From Actinomadura physcomitrii (GTDB lineage: Bacteria; Actinomycetota; Actinomycetes; Streptosporangiales; Streptosporangiaceae), in the NCBI RefSeq assembly GCF_008923205.2, contig NZ_WBMS02000043.1:17321-81320 (forward strand): a DNA stretch of 64,000 nt, written 5' to 3'. Of the stretch, positions 50,078-58,641 are shown piece by piece; within the stretch, counting starts at the first letter, position 1, and each line of letters opens with the position of its first letter. The position numbers and the translations under genes were made by a program. The notes beneath the pieces are model-generated. The model was not told the DNA's origin. It did no database searches and saw only the letters and a list, made by a program, of their open reading frames with translations.

Positions 50078-51229
50078 CTACTCCCCGCGGAGAACACCAC
50101 CCCGGCGCCGCCGCCCCGACACCCCCACCACCACCGCCACCACACCGAACGGCACCGCCGCCACCGCCATCAGCACCCCCGGCCCCGCCCACGCCGACCC
50201 CACCGCGTACCCGCCGAACACCGCCACCGACACCACGTCCGTCCCGAACCCCGCCAACGACGTCACCGTCGCCCGCGCCCCGTCGCCCACCCGCTCCTGC
50301 AACCGCGCGTCCACCGCCGCGACCGACCACCGGAACGCACCGAACGCCGCCGCCACCAACGGCACACCCCACACCGACCCGCCCGCCGACCCCGCCGCCA
50401 GCAGCACCGCACCCGCCCCCACCACCGGACCCAGCCACCTCCCGCCCCGCCCCGCCATCCAGCCGCCCGCCGCATCGCCCGCCATCACCACCAGCACCAG
50501 CAACGGCACCCACACCGCCGCCACCCCCGTCGCCCGCACCAGCAACGGCACGTACTCGTCCACCGACGTCACCCCCGTCACCACCGCCGCCAGCACCAGC
50601 GCACCCCGCACCGCCGGATCACGCCGCACCTGCGCCGCACCCTCCCGCAGCACCCCCGCCAACGACACCCCGCCCGCCACCCGCACCGCCCGCTCCTCCG
50701 GCAGGAACCAGCCCGCCACCGCACACCCCGCGCACGCCGCGACGCTCACCGCACCCAGCGACCGGTAACCGCCCACCGCCAGCACCGGCGACGCCACCGC
50801 GCTCGCCGCCACCACCCCCAGCAGCGCCACCGCCTCCGAACGCCCGATCAACCGCGCGTACGAACCCGCGTCCCCCGACCGCTCCAGCGCCTCGTACACC
50901 AGCGCCTGCAACGCCCCCGACCGCAGCGACGACCCCGCGCCCCACAACACGAACCCCGCCGCGAACGCCGGATACGACGGGACGAACGCCCACAGACCGA
51001 AACCCGCGCCGGCCAGCAGGGGAGCGGCCACCAGCAGCGACCGCCGCGAGAACACGTCCGCCCACAGCCCGGCGGGCAGCTCGACGACGAAACCCGTCAC
51101 CGACCAGACCACGAACAACGACGAGATCTGCGCGGCCGACAACCCGGCCTCGGCGAACAGCACCGAATAAACCGGATAAAGAAGAATGAAGTCCTCAAGG
51201 AAGGCGTAGACATACAGCCTGCGAGCCAA
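50078..51229 (-). CDS. MFS transporter
   Basis: A 383-residue, 11-12-helix permease beginning from TTG with ARRLYVYAFLEDFILLYPVYS. Motif A is degenerate (GLWADVFSRRSLLV). The sequence suits the small MFS proteins of unknown drug or metabolite specificity. Length is complete. There is no adjacent regulator; it lies upstream of cydA on the same strand, separated by 155 bases, so co-transcription is possible but not evident. Start choice is uncertain because no ribosome site is seen. Confidence 0.83.
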   Translation of the reverse strand: MARRLYVYAFLEDFILLYPVYSVLFAEAGLSAAQISSLFVVWSVTGFVVELPAGLWADVFSRRSLLVAAPLLAGAGFGLWAFVPSYPAFAAGFVLWGAGSSLRSGALQALVYEALERSGDAGSYARLIGRSEAVALLGVVAASAVASPVLAVGGYRSLGAVSVAACAGCAVAGWFLPEERAVRVAGGVSLAGVLREGAAQVRRDPAVRGALVLAAVVTGVTSVDEYVPLLVRATGVAAVWVPLLVLVVMAGDAAGGWMAGRGGRWLGPVVGAGAVLLAAGSAGGSVWGVPLVAAAFGAFRWSVAAVDARLQERVGDGARATVTSLAGFGTDVVSVAVFGGYAVGSAWAGPGVLMAVAAVPFGVVAVVVGVSGRRRRGGVLRGE

Positions 51230-51347
51230 CCCGGACCCGGGGGAGAAGCGTCAACATCGCCACGTCATACCGCGACCCTAAGCACACAGAACCGTCAGCG
51301 CCACTCAATACCCTGCCCGCGCCCGCCCGCACCCGGAGAGCACCACC

Positions 51348-51518
51348 ATGACCACACTGCCGAACCGCCCCAACACCGCCCTGCTCGTCATCGACGTCCA
51401 GAACGGCGTCATGGCCGACGCCCACCAACCCGACTGGTCACACCGACGAGGCGGACAAGCCGCCCCGCCGGTCGAGCGCGCCCGCGCCGGCCCCTCTCAT
51501 GGCCGCTACTTAACATAA
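51348..51518 (+). pseudogene. Isochorismatase family N-terminal fragment
   Basis: After GGAGAG, ATG begins TTLPNRPNTALLVIDVQNGVMA, the unmistakable start of a cysteine hydrolase with the catalytic Asp in VIDVQNG. After ADAHQ the sequence leaves the family, and a stop follows at 51516. The rest, including catalytic Lys and Cys, is missing. The fragment is 56 residues against about 180 normally. Confidence 0.75.
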
Positions 51519-51560
51519 TGTTCATTATCGACCATCCAGGGGAGCCGGGATGAGAGGGGC
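51490..51560. promoter_or_regulatory. Nested inverted repeats with AT-rich palindrome
   Basis: An 11-bp inverted repeat (GCCCCTCTCAT at 51490, complement at 51550) flanks a perfect AT-rich palindrome ATAATG-TT-CATTAT at 51515-51528. The inner site looks like a repressor operator, but no intact gene adjoins it: the isochorismatase fragment ends in it and a GNAT fragment follows. Confidence 0.55.
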
Positions 51561-51591
51561 GTTGGCGACGGATTCACCGCGGTGCGACGGG

Positions 51592-51745
51592 TCAATGCCG
51601 CCAGGGCGTGACCACGTGATAGCCGACGTGTCCGCCGGTGTCGGCGAGCTCGCGCGTCAGCCGATGCCGGATGATCAGCGTGCCGATGCAATGCTCGCCG
51701 GACACGTACCAGTACGTGCTGTACGGCACGCCCCGGCGATGCCCG
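51592..51745 (-). pseudogene. GNAT acetyltransferase internal fragment
   Basis: The minus strand reads GVPYSTYWYVSGEHCIGTL, IIRHRLTRELADTGGHVGYH and VVTPWRH before a stop. This is the central strand region of a GNAT that normally precedes the acetyl-CoA-binding R/Q-x-x-G-x-G/A loop. That loop and the ends are missing. Confidence 0.6.
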
Positions 51746-52097
51746 ACGGTTCGGGCCGAAGGAGTCGCGGACCGTCGAGGTCGGCGGGACGAGCCGCGGA
51801 GGCTGGTCGAGTGCGGGCATCGCCCGCCATTGTCGCGCTCGGCTCGGGCCCGCGAGGTGCCGGGCCACTCCCCGGCCGAAGGCGATGCGGCGCATCCCGG
51901 GCCGGCATCCCAGATGATCAAGGTTTGGGGCGCCCGAGCAGAAGGCGTGGAGTGCTGCATGTCCGTTTGCGTTGGACGCTCGCTTCCTATCTCAAACCAG
52001 ACAGAATCCAGGTTCTGTCTGGTTTGAGTAGTTTGTTGTTGTTTGTCCAGTGCGGGCTGAGCGGGCTCGCGGTGGCGGGATCTCTAGGGTGATCGGC
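51746..52097. other. Intergenic region with a strong 16-bp hairpin
   Basis: No gene is supported. The notable element is a perfect hairpin at 51991-52028. The sequence is locally less GC-rich than the rest of the window. Reading frames here lack domains and start signals. Confidence 0.6.
51991..52028. repeat. Perfect 16-bp inverted repeat, 6-base loop
   Basis: CTCAAACCAGACAGAA and its exact complement flank TCCAGG. The arms are only moderately GC-rich and are followed by a T/G-rich stretch, so a terminator is possible; a recombination or mobile-element end is the alternative. Confidence 0.7.
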
Positions 52098-52430
52098 ATG
52101 ACGGTCGTGCGCTCTATCGCTCTGTTCCTGCTGGCCGCACTGGCGGAGATCGGTGGTGCGTGGCTGGTGTGGCAGGGCTGGCGGGAGCATCGGGGGCCGT
52201 GGTGGATCGCGGCGGGCGTGGCCGTGCTCGGGGCCTACGGGTTCGTGGCGACGTTGCAGCCCTCCCCCGACTTCGGCCGGGTCCTGGCCGCCTACGGCGG
52301 CGTGTTCGTCGCGGGATCGCTGGCGTGGGGCGTGGCCGTCGACGGGTTCCGGCCGGACCGGTGGGACCTCGCCGGCGCCCTGGTCTGCCTGGCCGGCGTC
52401 GGTTTGATCATGTACGCGCCGCGCTCGTGA
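52098..52430 (+). CDS. YnfA-like (UPF0060) small membrane protein
   Basis: A 110-residue protein with four predicted helices: SIALFLLAALAEIGGAWLVW, the GPWWIAAGVAVLGAYGFVATL region, VLAAYGGVFVAGSLAWGV and LAGALVCLAGVGLIMY. These match the UPF0060/YnfA family, distant relatives of small multidrug resistance (SMR) proteins with proposed efflux roles. The ATG at 52098 places the first helix correctly. Its stop lies 1 base before the convergent DUF72 pseudogene end. Confidence 0.92.
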   Translation: MTVVRSIALFLLAALAEIGGAWLVWQGWREHRGPWWIAAGVAVLGAYGFVATLQPSPDFGRVLAAYGGVFVAGSLAWGVAVDGFRPDRWDLAGALVCLAGVGLIMYAPRS

Positions 52431-52431
52431 C

Positions 52432-52822
52432 CTACGCGGCGGTGAGGTCGATGAAGCGCAGGGCGTTGCGGACGGCCGCTCCCCCGGGATCGTTGTTGAA
52501 GTAGACGTAGGCGTCGTCGGCTCCGCCCAGCCGGTCGGCCCAGGCGCGGAGCGTGGCGTCGTCGTAGTTCGGCGGGGTCATTGAGGCGTTTCATGTGGGT
52601 GAGGTAGCGGCTGGCCTTGACGGCCATGACGAAGCCGGGCGGGGTGTTGTCGCGCCAGGCCTCGAAGGTGTCGCGTCTGGGGAGGCGGTAGAAGGCGTTG
52701 TTGTTCTCGACGGTGGTGAAGACTTCGCCGTGGCGGTGCAGCCAGGCGCGTTGCGGGACGCCGGGCGGGTAGAGGACGTCGCGCCAGTCGGTGTACTGCC
52801 ATCCGGATGTGCCGATCAGCAC
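52432..52822 (-). pseudogene. DUF72 protein with central deletion and frameshift
   Basis: From GTG at 52822, MLIGTSGWQYTDWRDVLYPP through FVMAVKASRYLTHMKRLNDP is the first third of a DUF72 (YecE-like) TIM-barrel protein. After about 52570 the family continues only in another frame with DDATLRAWADRLGGADDAYV, YFNNDPGGAA and RNALRFIDL, its C-terminus, ending at 52432. Roughly 100-120 central residues are lost, with a frame change at the join. Confidence 0.75.
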
Positions 52823-52914
52823 GGGCCGCTCCTCTCCCCCGGGATGGTTCGTCGGATGCGGTGGTACCCGCCTGGGGGGCGGTTTTGTCGGTGGCGGGCT
52901 GTAGCGTCCGGCGG

Positions 52915-53967
52915 GTGCGTCCTGCCGATCTTCAGCGTGTGACCGTGGCCGAGGCTGTCGACCGTTATGCGGAGATGGTTCGGGCGAAGTGCTCGACGGG
53001 CGCGCTGGCGCCGGCGTCGGCGGAGCTGTACGTGCGGGACGTGGTGACGTTCGCGGAGCTGGCGGGCGCGGACCGGGTGCTGGACGATCTGACGGGGGCG
53101 GACGTCGATGAGGTGCTGCTGGGGTTCGCGCGCAAGCCGGACGGGCGGCGTCGCGCGGCGGGGTCCGGGTCGGAGGCGGAGGGCGGTGGCGCGGTACAGA
53201 GCGCGTCGTCTCAGGCGCGGTTCCGGCGGTCGGTGTCGGCGTTCTTCAGGTACGCGGTGGTGGCGGGGTGGGTGCAGTTGGACCCGATGGTGGCGGTGAC
53301 GGTGCGGCCGAAGCATCGGGGCGGGTTGCGGGCGGAGCGGCGGGCGTTGACGGTGGAGCAGGCGGAGGGGTTGCTGGGGGCGGCGCGGGATATGGCGGAG
53401 GCGGGTCCGGCGCCGCGGCGGCGGGTGGATCAGCGGACGGAGTTGCGGGACGGGTTGATCGTGTTGTTGCTGGCGGCGGTGGGTCCGCGGGTGTCGGAGC
53501 TGACGCGGGCGAACGCGGAGGACTTCTTCGTCAACGGGGGGATGCGGTATTGGCGGATCTTCGGGAAGGGCGGGCGGACGCGGGATGTGCCGCTTCCTCG
53601 TCCGGTGGTGGAGGTGCTGGACGCGTATCTGGCGGAGGGGCGGGTGCTGTTGGATCGCGGGGTGGAGCCGCGGGCGCTGCTGTTGTCGTGGCGGGGGCGG
53701 CGGTTGGCGCGGGGTGATGTGCAGGCGGTGATCGACCGGGTGCTGGAGGGGGTGGAGCCGGGGCGGCGGCGGAGTGTGACGCCGCATGGGTTGCGGCATA
53801 CGACGGCGACGCATCTGCTGGCGGCGGCGACGGACATGGATGCGGTGCGGCGGGTGCTGGGGCATTCGGATCTGTCGACGTTGGGGCGGTATCGGGATGA
53901 GTTGCCGGGTGAGTTGGAGGCGGCGATGCGGGTGCATCCGTTGCTGGGGCCGGTGGAGCGGGGGTGA
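52915..53967 (+). CDS. Tyrosine recombinase, XerC/XerD-like
   Basis: A 350-residue site-specific recombinase. The N-terminal SAM-like domain contains VDRYAEMVRAKCSTGALAPA. In the catalytic domain the visible residues are R in GPRVSELTRANAED, K in FGKGGRTRDVPLP, HxxR in HGLRHTTATHLL, the second His in LGHSDLSTLGRY and the tyrosine in GRYRDELP. An insert of about 15 residues (GRRRAAGSGSEAEGGG) sits in the core-binding part. The GTG at 52915 is the best start. It may resolve an integrated element; no dif-like site was identified. Codons are strongly G-ending. Confidence 0.92.
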   Translation: MRPADLQRVTVAEAVDRYAEMVRAKCSTGALAPASAELYVRDVVTFAELAGADRVLDDLTGADVDEVLLGFARKPDGRRRAAGSGSEAEGGGAVQSASSQARFRRSVSAFFRYAVVAGWVQLDPMVAVTVRPKHRGGLRAERRALTVEQAEGLLGAARDMAEAGPAPRRRVDQRTELRDGLIVLLLAAVGPRVSELTRANAEDFFVNGGMRYWRIFGKGGRTRDVPLPRPVVEVLDAYLAEGRVLLDRGVEPRALLLSWRGRRLARGDVQAVIDRVLEGVEPGRRRSVTPHGLRHTTATHLLAAATDMDAVRRVLGHSDLSTLGRYRDELPGELEAAMRVHPLLGPVERG

Positions 53968-54021
53968 GCGGCCGGGTGGTCCTCCCCCGGGTGGCCGCTC
54001 CCCCGGCCCTTTGCGGTGGGG

Positions 54022-54657
54022 TCATAGGAGGGTGCGGGCGAGGGTGTAGGCGGCGGTGAGGTCGGTGCCGCGGTAGTCGAGGGCGGCGATGCCGGCGAGG
54101 TGGTGGTCGGCGTTGACGGCGATGGTGTTGGTGAGGTGGCGGAAGAGGGGTGCGTCGGACATGGAGTCGCCGTAGGCGACGCATTGGTCGGTGGTGAGGC
54201 CGTGGTGGGTGCGGAGTTCCTCGGTGATGCGGACCTTGTCGTCGGGGTTAAGGATGCCGGTGGTGTCGAGGGGTGTGGTGGTGAACGGGAGCGGGGGGAA
54301 GCGGGAGGCGATGACGTAATCGAAGCCGAGGTCGAGGAGGTGGCGGGCGAAGAAGTCGGGCGACATGGTGATGACGGCGCAGTGTTCGCCGCGTGCGCGG
54401 ATGTCGGCGCAGACGTCGGCGATGCCGGTGAGCCAGGGGCTTGCGGTGTAGGCGGCGGTGACGTGCTGGGGGGTGAGGTGGCGCCAGAGGCGGTGGATCT
54501 CGGTGGAGAAGCTGCGGGTGTCGAGGGTGCCGGCGGCGAAGCGGGCTTCGAGGGCGTGGAGTTCGGTGAGGGTGCCGAGGTGGCGGGCGAGTTGGAGGTT
54601 GGCGGTGGTTCCGTTGAGGAGGGTGCCGTCCATGTCGAAGATGTGCAGGTTTCCCAC
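54022..54657 (-). CDS. HAD-IB family phosphatase
   Basis: A 211-residue HAD hydrolase. Motif I FDMDGTLL carries the nucleophile and acid/base aspartates, and motif IV is GDSMSDAPLF. The central VITMSPDFFARHL resembles the SerB-like HAD-IB group with a helical cap. It probably removes phosphate from a small metabolite such as a phosphoserine-like compound. The GTG at 54657 (VGNLHIF) is nearest the fold start. It uses C-ending codons although adjacent plus-strand genes use G-ending ones, reflecting the G-rich plus strand here. The 282 bases between it and the PAP2 gene hold no gene. Confidence 0.87.
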   Translation of the reverse strand: MGNLHIFDMDGTLLNGTTANLQLARHLGTLTELHALEARFAAGTLDTRSFSTEIHRLWRHLTPQHVTAAYTASPWLTGIADVCADIRARGEHCAVITMSPDFFARHLLDLGFDYVIASRFPPLPFTTTPLDTTGILNPDDKVRITEELRTHHGLTTDQCVAYGDSMSDAPLFRHLTNTIAVNADHHLAGIAALDYRGTDLTAAYTLARTLL

Positions 54658-54939
54658 GTGATGTGAGTGTGCTGGACGGCGGTGGTGCTGGGCGAGTCGG
54701 TTTCTGGTCCGTGGTGGGCGGTTGCTGTGGCGGGCGCGGGCGGGGACGCGGTGGTGCGAGGCGGTGGGGCTGTCTTTGGTCGGGTCGGGGGTCGACTTCT
54801 GGGTGATGCGCGGTGTTTGCGGCGCGGGTGATCGTGTGGCGTGCCAAGCTCTACGGGATGGTGAACGTGGGGTGAACTCCGGCGGTCCGTCCGGTGTCTG
54901 ATGTGGTGCCGGGCGGCCGTCTCGATCGTGAGGGAGAGC

Positions 54940-55722
54940 ATGCAGGCGCCAGATTTCAGCGTCGATCTGTACCGGGACGTCACCGAGTGGGCGTGGGGTA
55001 CGCCGTCGTGGGTGCATTCGGTGGCGGACGTGGGGACGAACGCGGGGCTGCTGTTGTTCGCGGTGCTGTTCGTGGCGGGCTGGTGGCGGGCGCGGGGCCT
55101 GGACGGGCGGGCGATGGGGCTGGCGTTGTCGGCGCCGGTGGCGATGGTGGCGGCGTATCTGGTGAGCGAGGTGTCGAAGGATTTCCTCCGGGAGGAGCGG
55201 CCGTGCCGGGCGGTGCCGGGGGCGGTGCACATCGCGTCGTGTCCGCCGCCCGGGGACTGGTCGTTCCCGAGCAATCACGCGACGATCGCGGCGGCGTCGG
55301 CGGCGGCGCTGGTGGTGGTGTGGCGGGCGCTGGCTCCGCTGGTGCTGCCGTTGGCGGTGCTGATGGCGTTCTCGCGGGTGTTCGTGGGGGTGCATTATCC
55401 GCACGATGTGGCGGCGGGGTTCTGTGTGGGGGTGGTGGTCGCTCCGGTGGTGGCGCTGGTGCTGGTGCGGGCGGCTGAGCCGCTGGTGGACTTCCTGCGG
55501 GGGTTCGCGGTGGGGGCGGTGCTGCTGGGGGCGCGTCCGGTGGCTGCTCTGGCGGGTGCTGCGCGTGCGGGCGCGGTGCGGGTGCCGGCGGCCGCGGGTG
55601 GTGTGACGCGGGTGGACGATGCGGCGGTGACGATGCCGGACGTGATGGGCGGCGTGCGGGGTGTCGGCGGCGCCGGCGAGGGCGGGGGTGCGGTGGGGCG
55701 GCATCATCGGCCGGGTTCGTAG
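54940..55722 (+). CDS. PAP2 superfamily membrane phosphatase
   Basis: A 260-residue membrane protein. The phosphatase signature is complete: KDFLREERPC, then PSNHATIAAA, then SRVFVGVHYPHDV, the three catalytic blocks. The substrate is likely undecaprenyl pyrophosphate or another lipid phosphate, outside the membrane. AGGGAGAG precedes the ATG at 54940. The C-terminal 60 residues are a disordered Gly/Val/Ala-rich tail beyond the family. Confidence 0.9.
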   Translation: MQAPDFSVDLYRDVTEWAWGTPSWVHSVADVGTNAGLLLFAVLFVAGWWRARGLDGRAMGLALSAPVAMVAAYLVSEVSKDFLREERPCRAVPGAVHIASCPPPGDWSFPSNHATIAAASAAALVVVWRALAPLVLPLAVLMAFSRVFVGVHYPHDVAAGFCVGVVVAPVVALVLVRAAEPLVDFLRGFAVGAVLLGARPVAALAGAARAGAVRVPAAAGGVTRVDDAAVTMPDVMGGVRGVGGAGEGGGAVGRHHRPGS

Positions 55723-55906
55723 CGTCGGCGGGTCGTGGGCGGGCCGTTCCGGTGGTGGCACCGGGGCGGCCCGTTCGGTTCGTCGGGGCGGGCGCCGGGT
55801 TCCTGCCGAAAGTGGGGGTCGGGGGTGGCGTTCGGGCAGTGTGGGGCCGCTCCCCCGCCGTTCAGGTTCGGGCGGTGTCGGAGTGTCGAGCCGGAGGGGC
55901 GGTGTG

Positions 55907-55969
55907 GTGATCGCGTTGCGTGGTCTGACGAAGCGGTACGGGGGCAGGACGGCGGTGGACGGTCTGTCG
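55907..55969 (+). pseudogene. ABC transporter ATPase N-terminal stub
   Basis: With GGAGGGG upstream, a GTG starts VIALRGLTKRYGGRTAVDGL, the first 20 residues of a drug-type ABC ATPase, stopping before Walker A. The frame then runs in antisense over a kinase fragment to a stop at 56045. No ATPase can result. Confidence 0.7.
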
Positions 55970-55971
55970 AG

Positions 55972-56331
55972 GGTGCCGGCGGCGAACACGGCGGTGAACA
56001 CCCGCAGCACCGGGCGGGCGCGGGGCGTGCGGAGCCCGGTGAGGTAGGACATGACGGGCATCGCCAACGCGAAGTTGCCGTGCACGCCGATCAGCGCGAT
56101 GGCGGTGAGCAGGGCGGCGGTCGGGCGGGTCCGGGAGATCGTGACGGCGGCGGCCAGGACACCGAGGCCGGCGATCCGCAGCCACCAGGACGGGGTGTCC
56201 GGTGCGAGCGGTGACAGCAGGTCGAACGCGACGGGCAGCGCCAGGATCGCCCACAGCGCGATGTCCTTGACCAGCAGGGATCTGCGGGGCCGGTGGACGG
56301 CGGCGCGAGCCTCGCGCAGCGCGCCGTTCAC
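55972..56331 (-). pseudogene. Sensor histidine kinase membrane-domain fragment (3'-truncated)
   Basis: From GTG at 56331 the minus strand encodes a basic start and about four helices (DIALWAILALPVAFDLLSPL, LRIAGLGVLAAAVTIS, LTAIALIGVHGNFALAMPVM, VLRVFTAVFAAGTL), the membrane part of an actinobacterial HisKA_3 kinase. It breaks off at the point where the ABC stub on the other strand ends. Dimerisation and ATPase domains are absent. Confidence 0.65.
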
Positions 56332-56506
56332 GGCGCGGGAGACGCGGCCGCCGGTCGGCCGGGCGGCCGCGGGCGCGGGGCGGGCGTGTGCCGCTCCCCC
56401 GGGCGCCGCGGGACGGTGGTGGGGCCGGGTCGTTCACCCGGCCCACGGTACAAGCCGGTGATCTGCGGTGATACTGCCGAAAGTCAGGGGCCGCTACGGT
56501 GGGCGG

Positions 56507-57916
56507 GTGACCGTGCCCTCGCCGCGCCCCGGGCGCCCCGGGCGGCCCGCCGCGCCCGGCCTGTCCGGCCCGTCGAGTCCGCCGGCGCCGTCGTGGTCGG
56601 TGCGGTTCCGGCGGGAGTGGGACCGCCGGTGGAGCCGCGGCCGGGCCGGCGAGGCGGTGCCGGCGGTGGCGGCGCTGGCGGTCACGCTGGTGATGAGCGC
56701 GGTCGCGGTCAAGCCCGGGGACCGCCCGCTGTGGCCGGGCGGGCTGGCGCTGATCGCGGTGGCGACGCTGGCGCTGGCGTGGCGGCGCCGGCATCCGGTG
56801 GTGCCGCTGGTGGCGGCGACCGCGGTGCCGCCGCTGTACTACCCGCTGGGGTATCCGGACGGGCCGATCGCGTTCGTGTTCCTGGTGGCGCTGTTCAACG
56901 CCGCGGTGCGGTGCCGGCTCGCCGTGTCGCTGGGCGCGGTGATCGTGGTGAACGCGGGGTTCCTGACCACCTCGGCGCTGCGGGGCGGGGACGGCGGCGA
57001 TCCGGACGCGGTGGCGGACGCGCGGGGCGTGGCGTCGCTGTCGCTGGCGCTGCTGCTGATGGTCGGGATCGGGCAGTACGTGCGGGGGCGGCGGATCCGG
57101 GTCGAGGAGGCCGAGCGGCGCGCCGCCGCGGCCGAGCGCGGCCGGGAGGAGGAGGCGCTGCGGCGGGAGGCGCAGGAGCGGCTGCGGATCGCGCGGGAGC
57201 TGCACGACGTGCTCGCGCACCAGATCTCGCTGATCAACGTGCAGGCGGGCGCGGCGCTGCACCGGCGCGACGATCCGGCGCGGGCGTACGCTGCGCTCGA
57301 GGCGATCAGGGCGGCGAGCCGGCAGACGCTGCGGGAGCTGCGCGGGGTGCTGGGGGTGCTGCGGCAGGTGGACGAGCCCGCCGGCGGGTCGGGGCCGGTG
57401 GAGCCGGTGCCGTCGCTGGCGCGGGTGGGTGAGCTGCTGGAGCGCGCGTCGGCTGCGGGGTTGCGGGTGCGGCGGGCCGGCGACCTCGCCGCCGGGGACG
57501 GCGACGACGCGGCGGGCGGTGCGGGCGGTGGGCGGCCGGCGGCGGTGCCGGCGCCGGTCGGGCTGGCCGGGTACCGGATCGTGCAGGAGGCGCTCACCAA
57601 CGTCGTGCGGCACGCGGGTGCGGAGACGGTGACGGTGGAGGTGCGGTGCACTGCGGACGCGGTGATCGTGCAGATCGACGATGATGGGGCGGGCCCGCCC
57701 GGCGGGTCGGCCGGCGGCAACGGGCTGCGCGGGATGCGGGAGCGGGCGGTCGCGGTGGGCGGTGAGCTGACCGCGGGGCCGGGTCCCGGCGGCGGGTTCC
57801 GGGTGCGGGCGCGGCTGCCGCTGGACGCCCCGGCCGATCGGCGGGCGCACGACGAGGGAGCGGGAGAACAGGTGGCGGACGGGGAAGCGGAGCGGGCGAT
57901 GCGGGAGGACACGTGA
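56507..57916 (+). CDS. Sensor histidine kinase (HisKA_3 / NarL type)
   Basis: A 469-residue two-component sensor. After a Pro-rich cytoplasmic start come four to five helices without a large extracellular domain, then a coiled coil and the HisKA_3 box RIARELHDVLAHQISLINVQ with the phosphoacceptor His. The ATPase has QEALTNVVRHAG (N box) and NGLRGMRERAVAVGG (G box). TACGGT lies 8-13 bases before the GTG, so the message may be leaderless. Its stop overlaps the response-regulator start. Confidence 0.92.
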   Translation: MTVPSPRPGRPGRPAAPGLSGPSSPPAPSWSVRFRREWDRRWSRGRAGEAVPAVAALAVTLVMSAVAVKPGDRPLWPGGLALIAVATLALAWRRRHPVVPLVAATAVPPLYYPLGYPDGPIAFVFLVALFNAAVRCRLAVSLGAVIVVNAGFLTTSALRGGDGGDPDAVADARGVASLSLALLLMVGIGQYVRGRRIRVEEAERRAAAAERGREEEALRREAQERLRIARELHDVLAHQISLINVQAGAALHRRDDPARAYAALEAIRAASRQTLRELRGVLGVLRQVDEPAGGSGPVEPVPSLARVGELLERASAAGLRVRRAGDLAAGDGDDAAGGAGGGRPAAVPAPVGLAGYRIVQEALTNVVRHAGAETVTVEVRCTADAVIVQIDDDGAGPPGGSAGGNGLRGMRERAVAVGGELTAGPGPGGGFRVRARLPLDAPADRRAHDEGAGEQVADGEAERAMREDT

Positions 57917-58578
57917 TCCGGGTGGCGCTGGCCGACGACCAGACGCTCGTGCGGGCCGGGTTCCGGTCGATCCTGGAGGGCGAGGACGACATCGAGATCG
58001 TCGCCGAGGCCGGGGACGGTGAGCGGGCGGTGCGGCTGGCGCGCGAGCTGCGCCCGGACGTGGTGCTGATGGACGTGCGGATGCCGGTGCTGGACGGTCT
58101 GGAGGCGACCCGGCGGATCGTGACCGACCCCGCGCTGGCCGCCGTCAAGGTGGTGATCTTGACGACGTTCGATCTGGACGACTACGTGTACGGGGCGATC
58201 AAGGCGGGTGCGAGCGGGTTCCTGGTGAAGGACACCGAGCCGCCGGAGCTGATCCACGGGGTGCGGGTGGTGGCGCGCGGTGACGCGCTGCTGGCGCCGG
58301 CGGTGACGCGGCGGCTGATCGCCGAGTTCGCGTCCCGGATCTCCGCGCCGCCGCCGGCGGTGGAGCTGGACGCGCTGACCGCGCGGGAGCGGGAGGTGCT
58401 GGAGCTGGTCGCGCAGGGCCTGTCGAACGAGGAGATCGCCGGGCGGCTGGTGCTGTCGCCGGCGACGGCGAAGACGCACGTCAGCCGTATCCTGGCCAAG
58501 CTGGGGGCGCGGGACCGGGCGCAGCTGGTGGTGCTGGCCTACGAGTCGGGGATGATCCGTCCCGGCTGGCTCGGCTGA
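57913..58578 (+). CDS. NarL/FixJ family response regulator
   Basis: A 221-residue regulator. The receiver has the acidic pair in ALADDQTLVRAGF, the phosphoacceptor Asp in VVLMDVRMPVLDG and the Lys in GFLVKDTEPPEL. The LuxR HTH is LTAREREVLELVAQGLSNEE and TAKTHVSRILAKL. The GTG overlaps the kinase stop, so the two form a classic coupled pair. Targets are unknown; paralogous systems often control adjacent ABC exporters, of which only fragments remain here (55907, 36410). Confidence 0.94.
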   Translation: MIRVALADDQTLVRAGFRSILEGEDDIEIVAEAGDGERAVRLARELRPDVVLMDVRMPVLDGLEATRRIVTDPALAAVKVVILTTFDLDDYVYGAIKAGASGFLVKDTEPPELIHGVRVVARGDALLAPAVTRRLIAEFASRISAPPPAVELDALTAREREVLELVAQGLSNEEIAGRLVLSPATAKTHVSRILAKLGARDRAQLVVLAYESGMIRPGWLG

Positions 58579-58641
58579 CCCCGGGCCGCGCGGGCCGGTG
58601 CGGGGTGCAACGGGCCGGGCGGCGGCGGTGTTGAAGGGGAT

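Noticed and set aside
51506..51895. A 129-codon minus-strand frame beginning in the GNAT-fragment zone
   Set aside because: It is in a different frame from the recognisable GNAT fragment and its translation is low-complexity Arg/Pro/Ala-rich.
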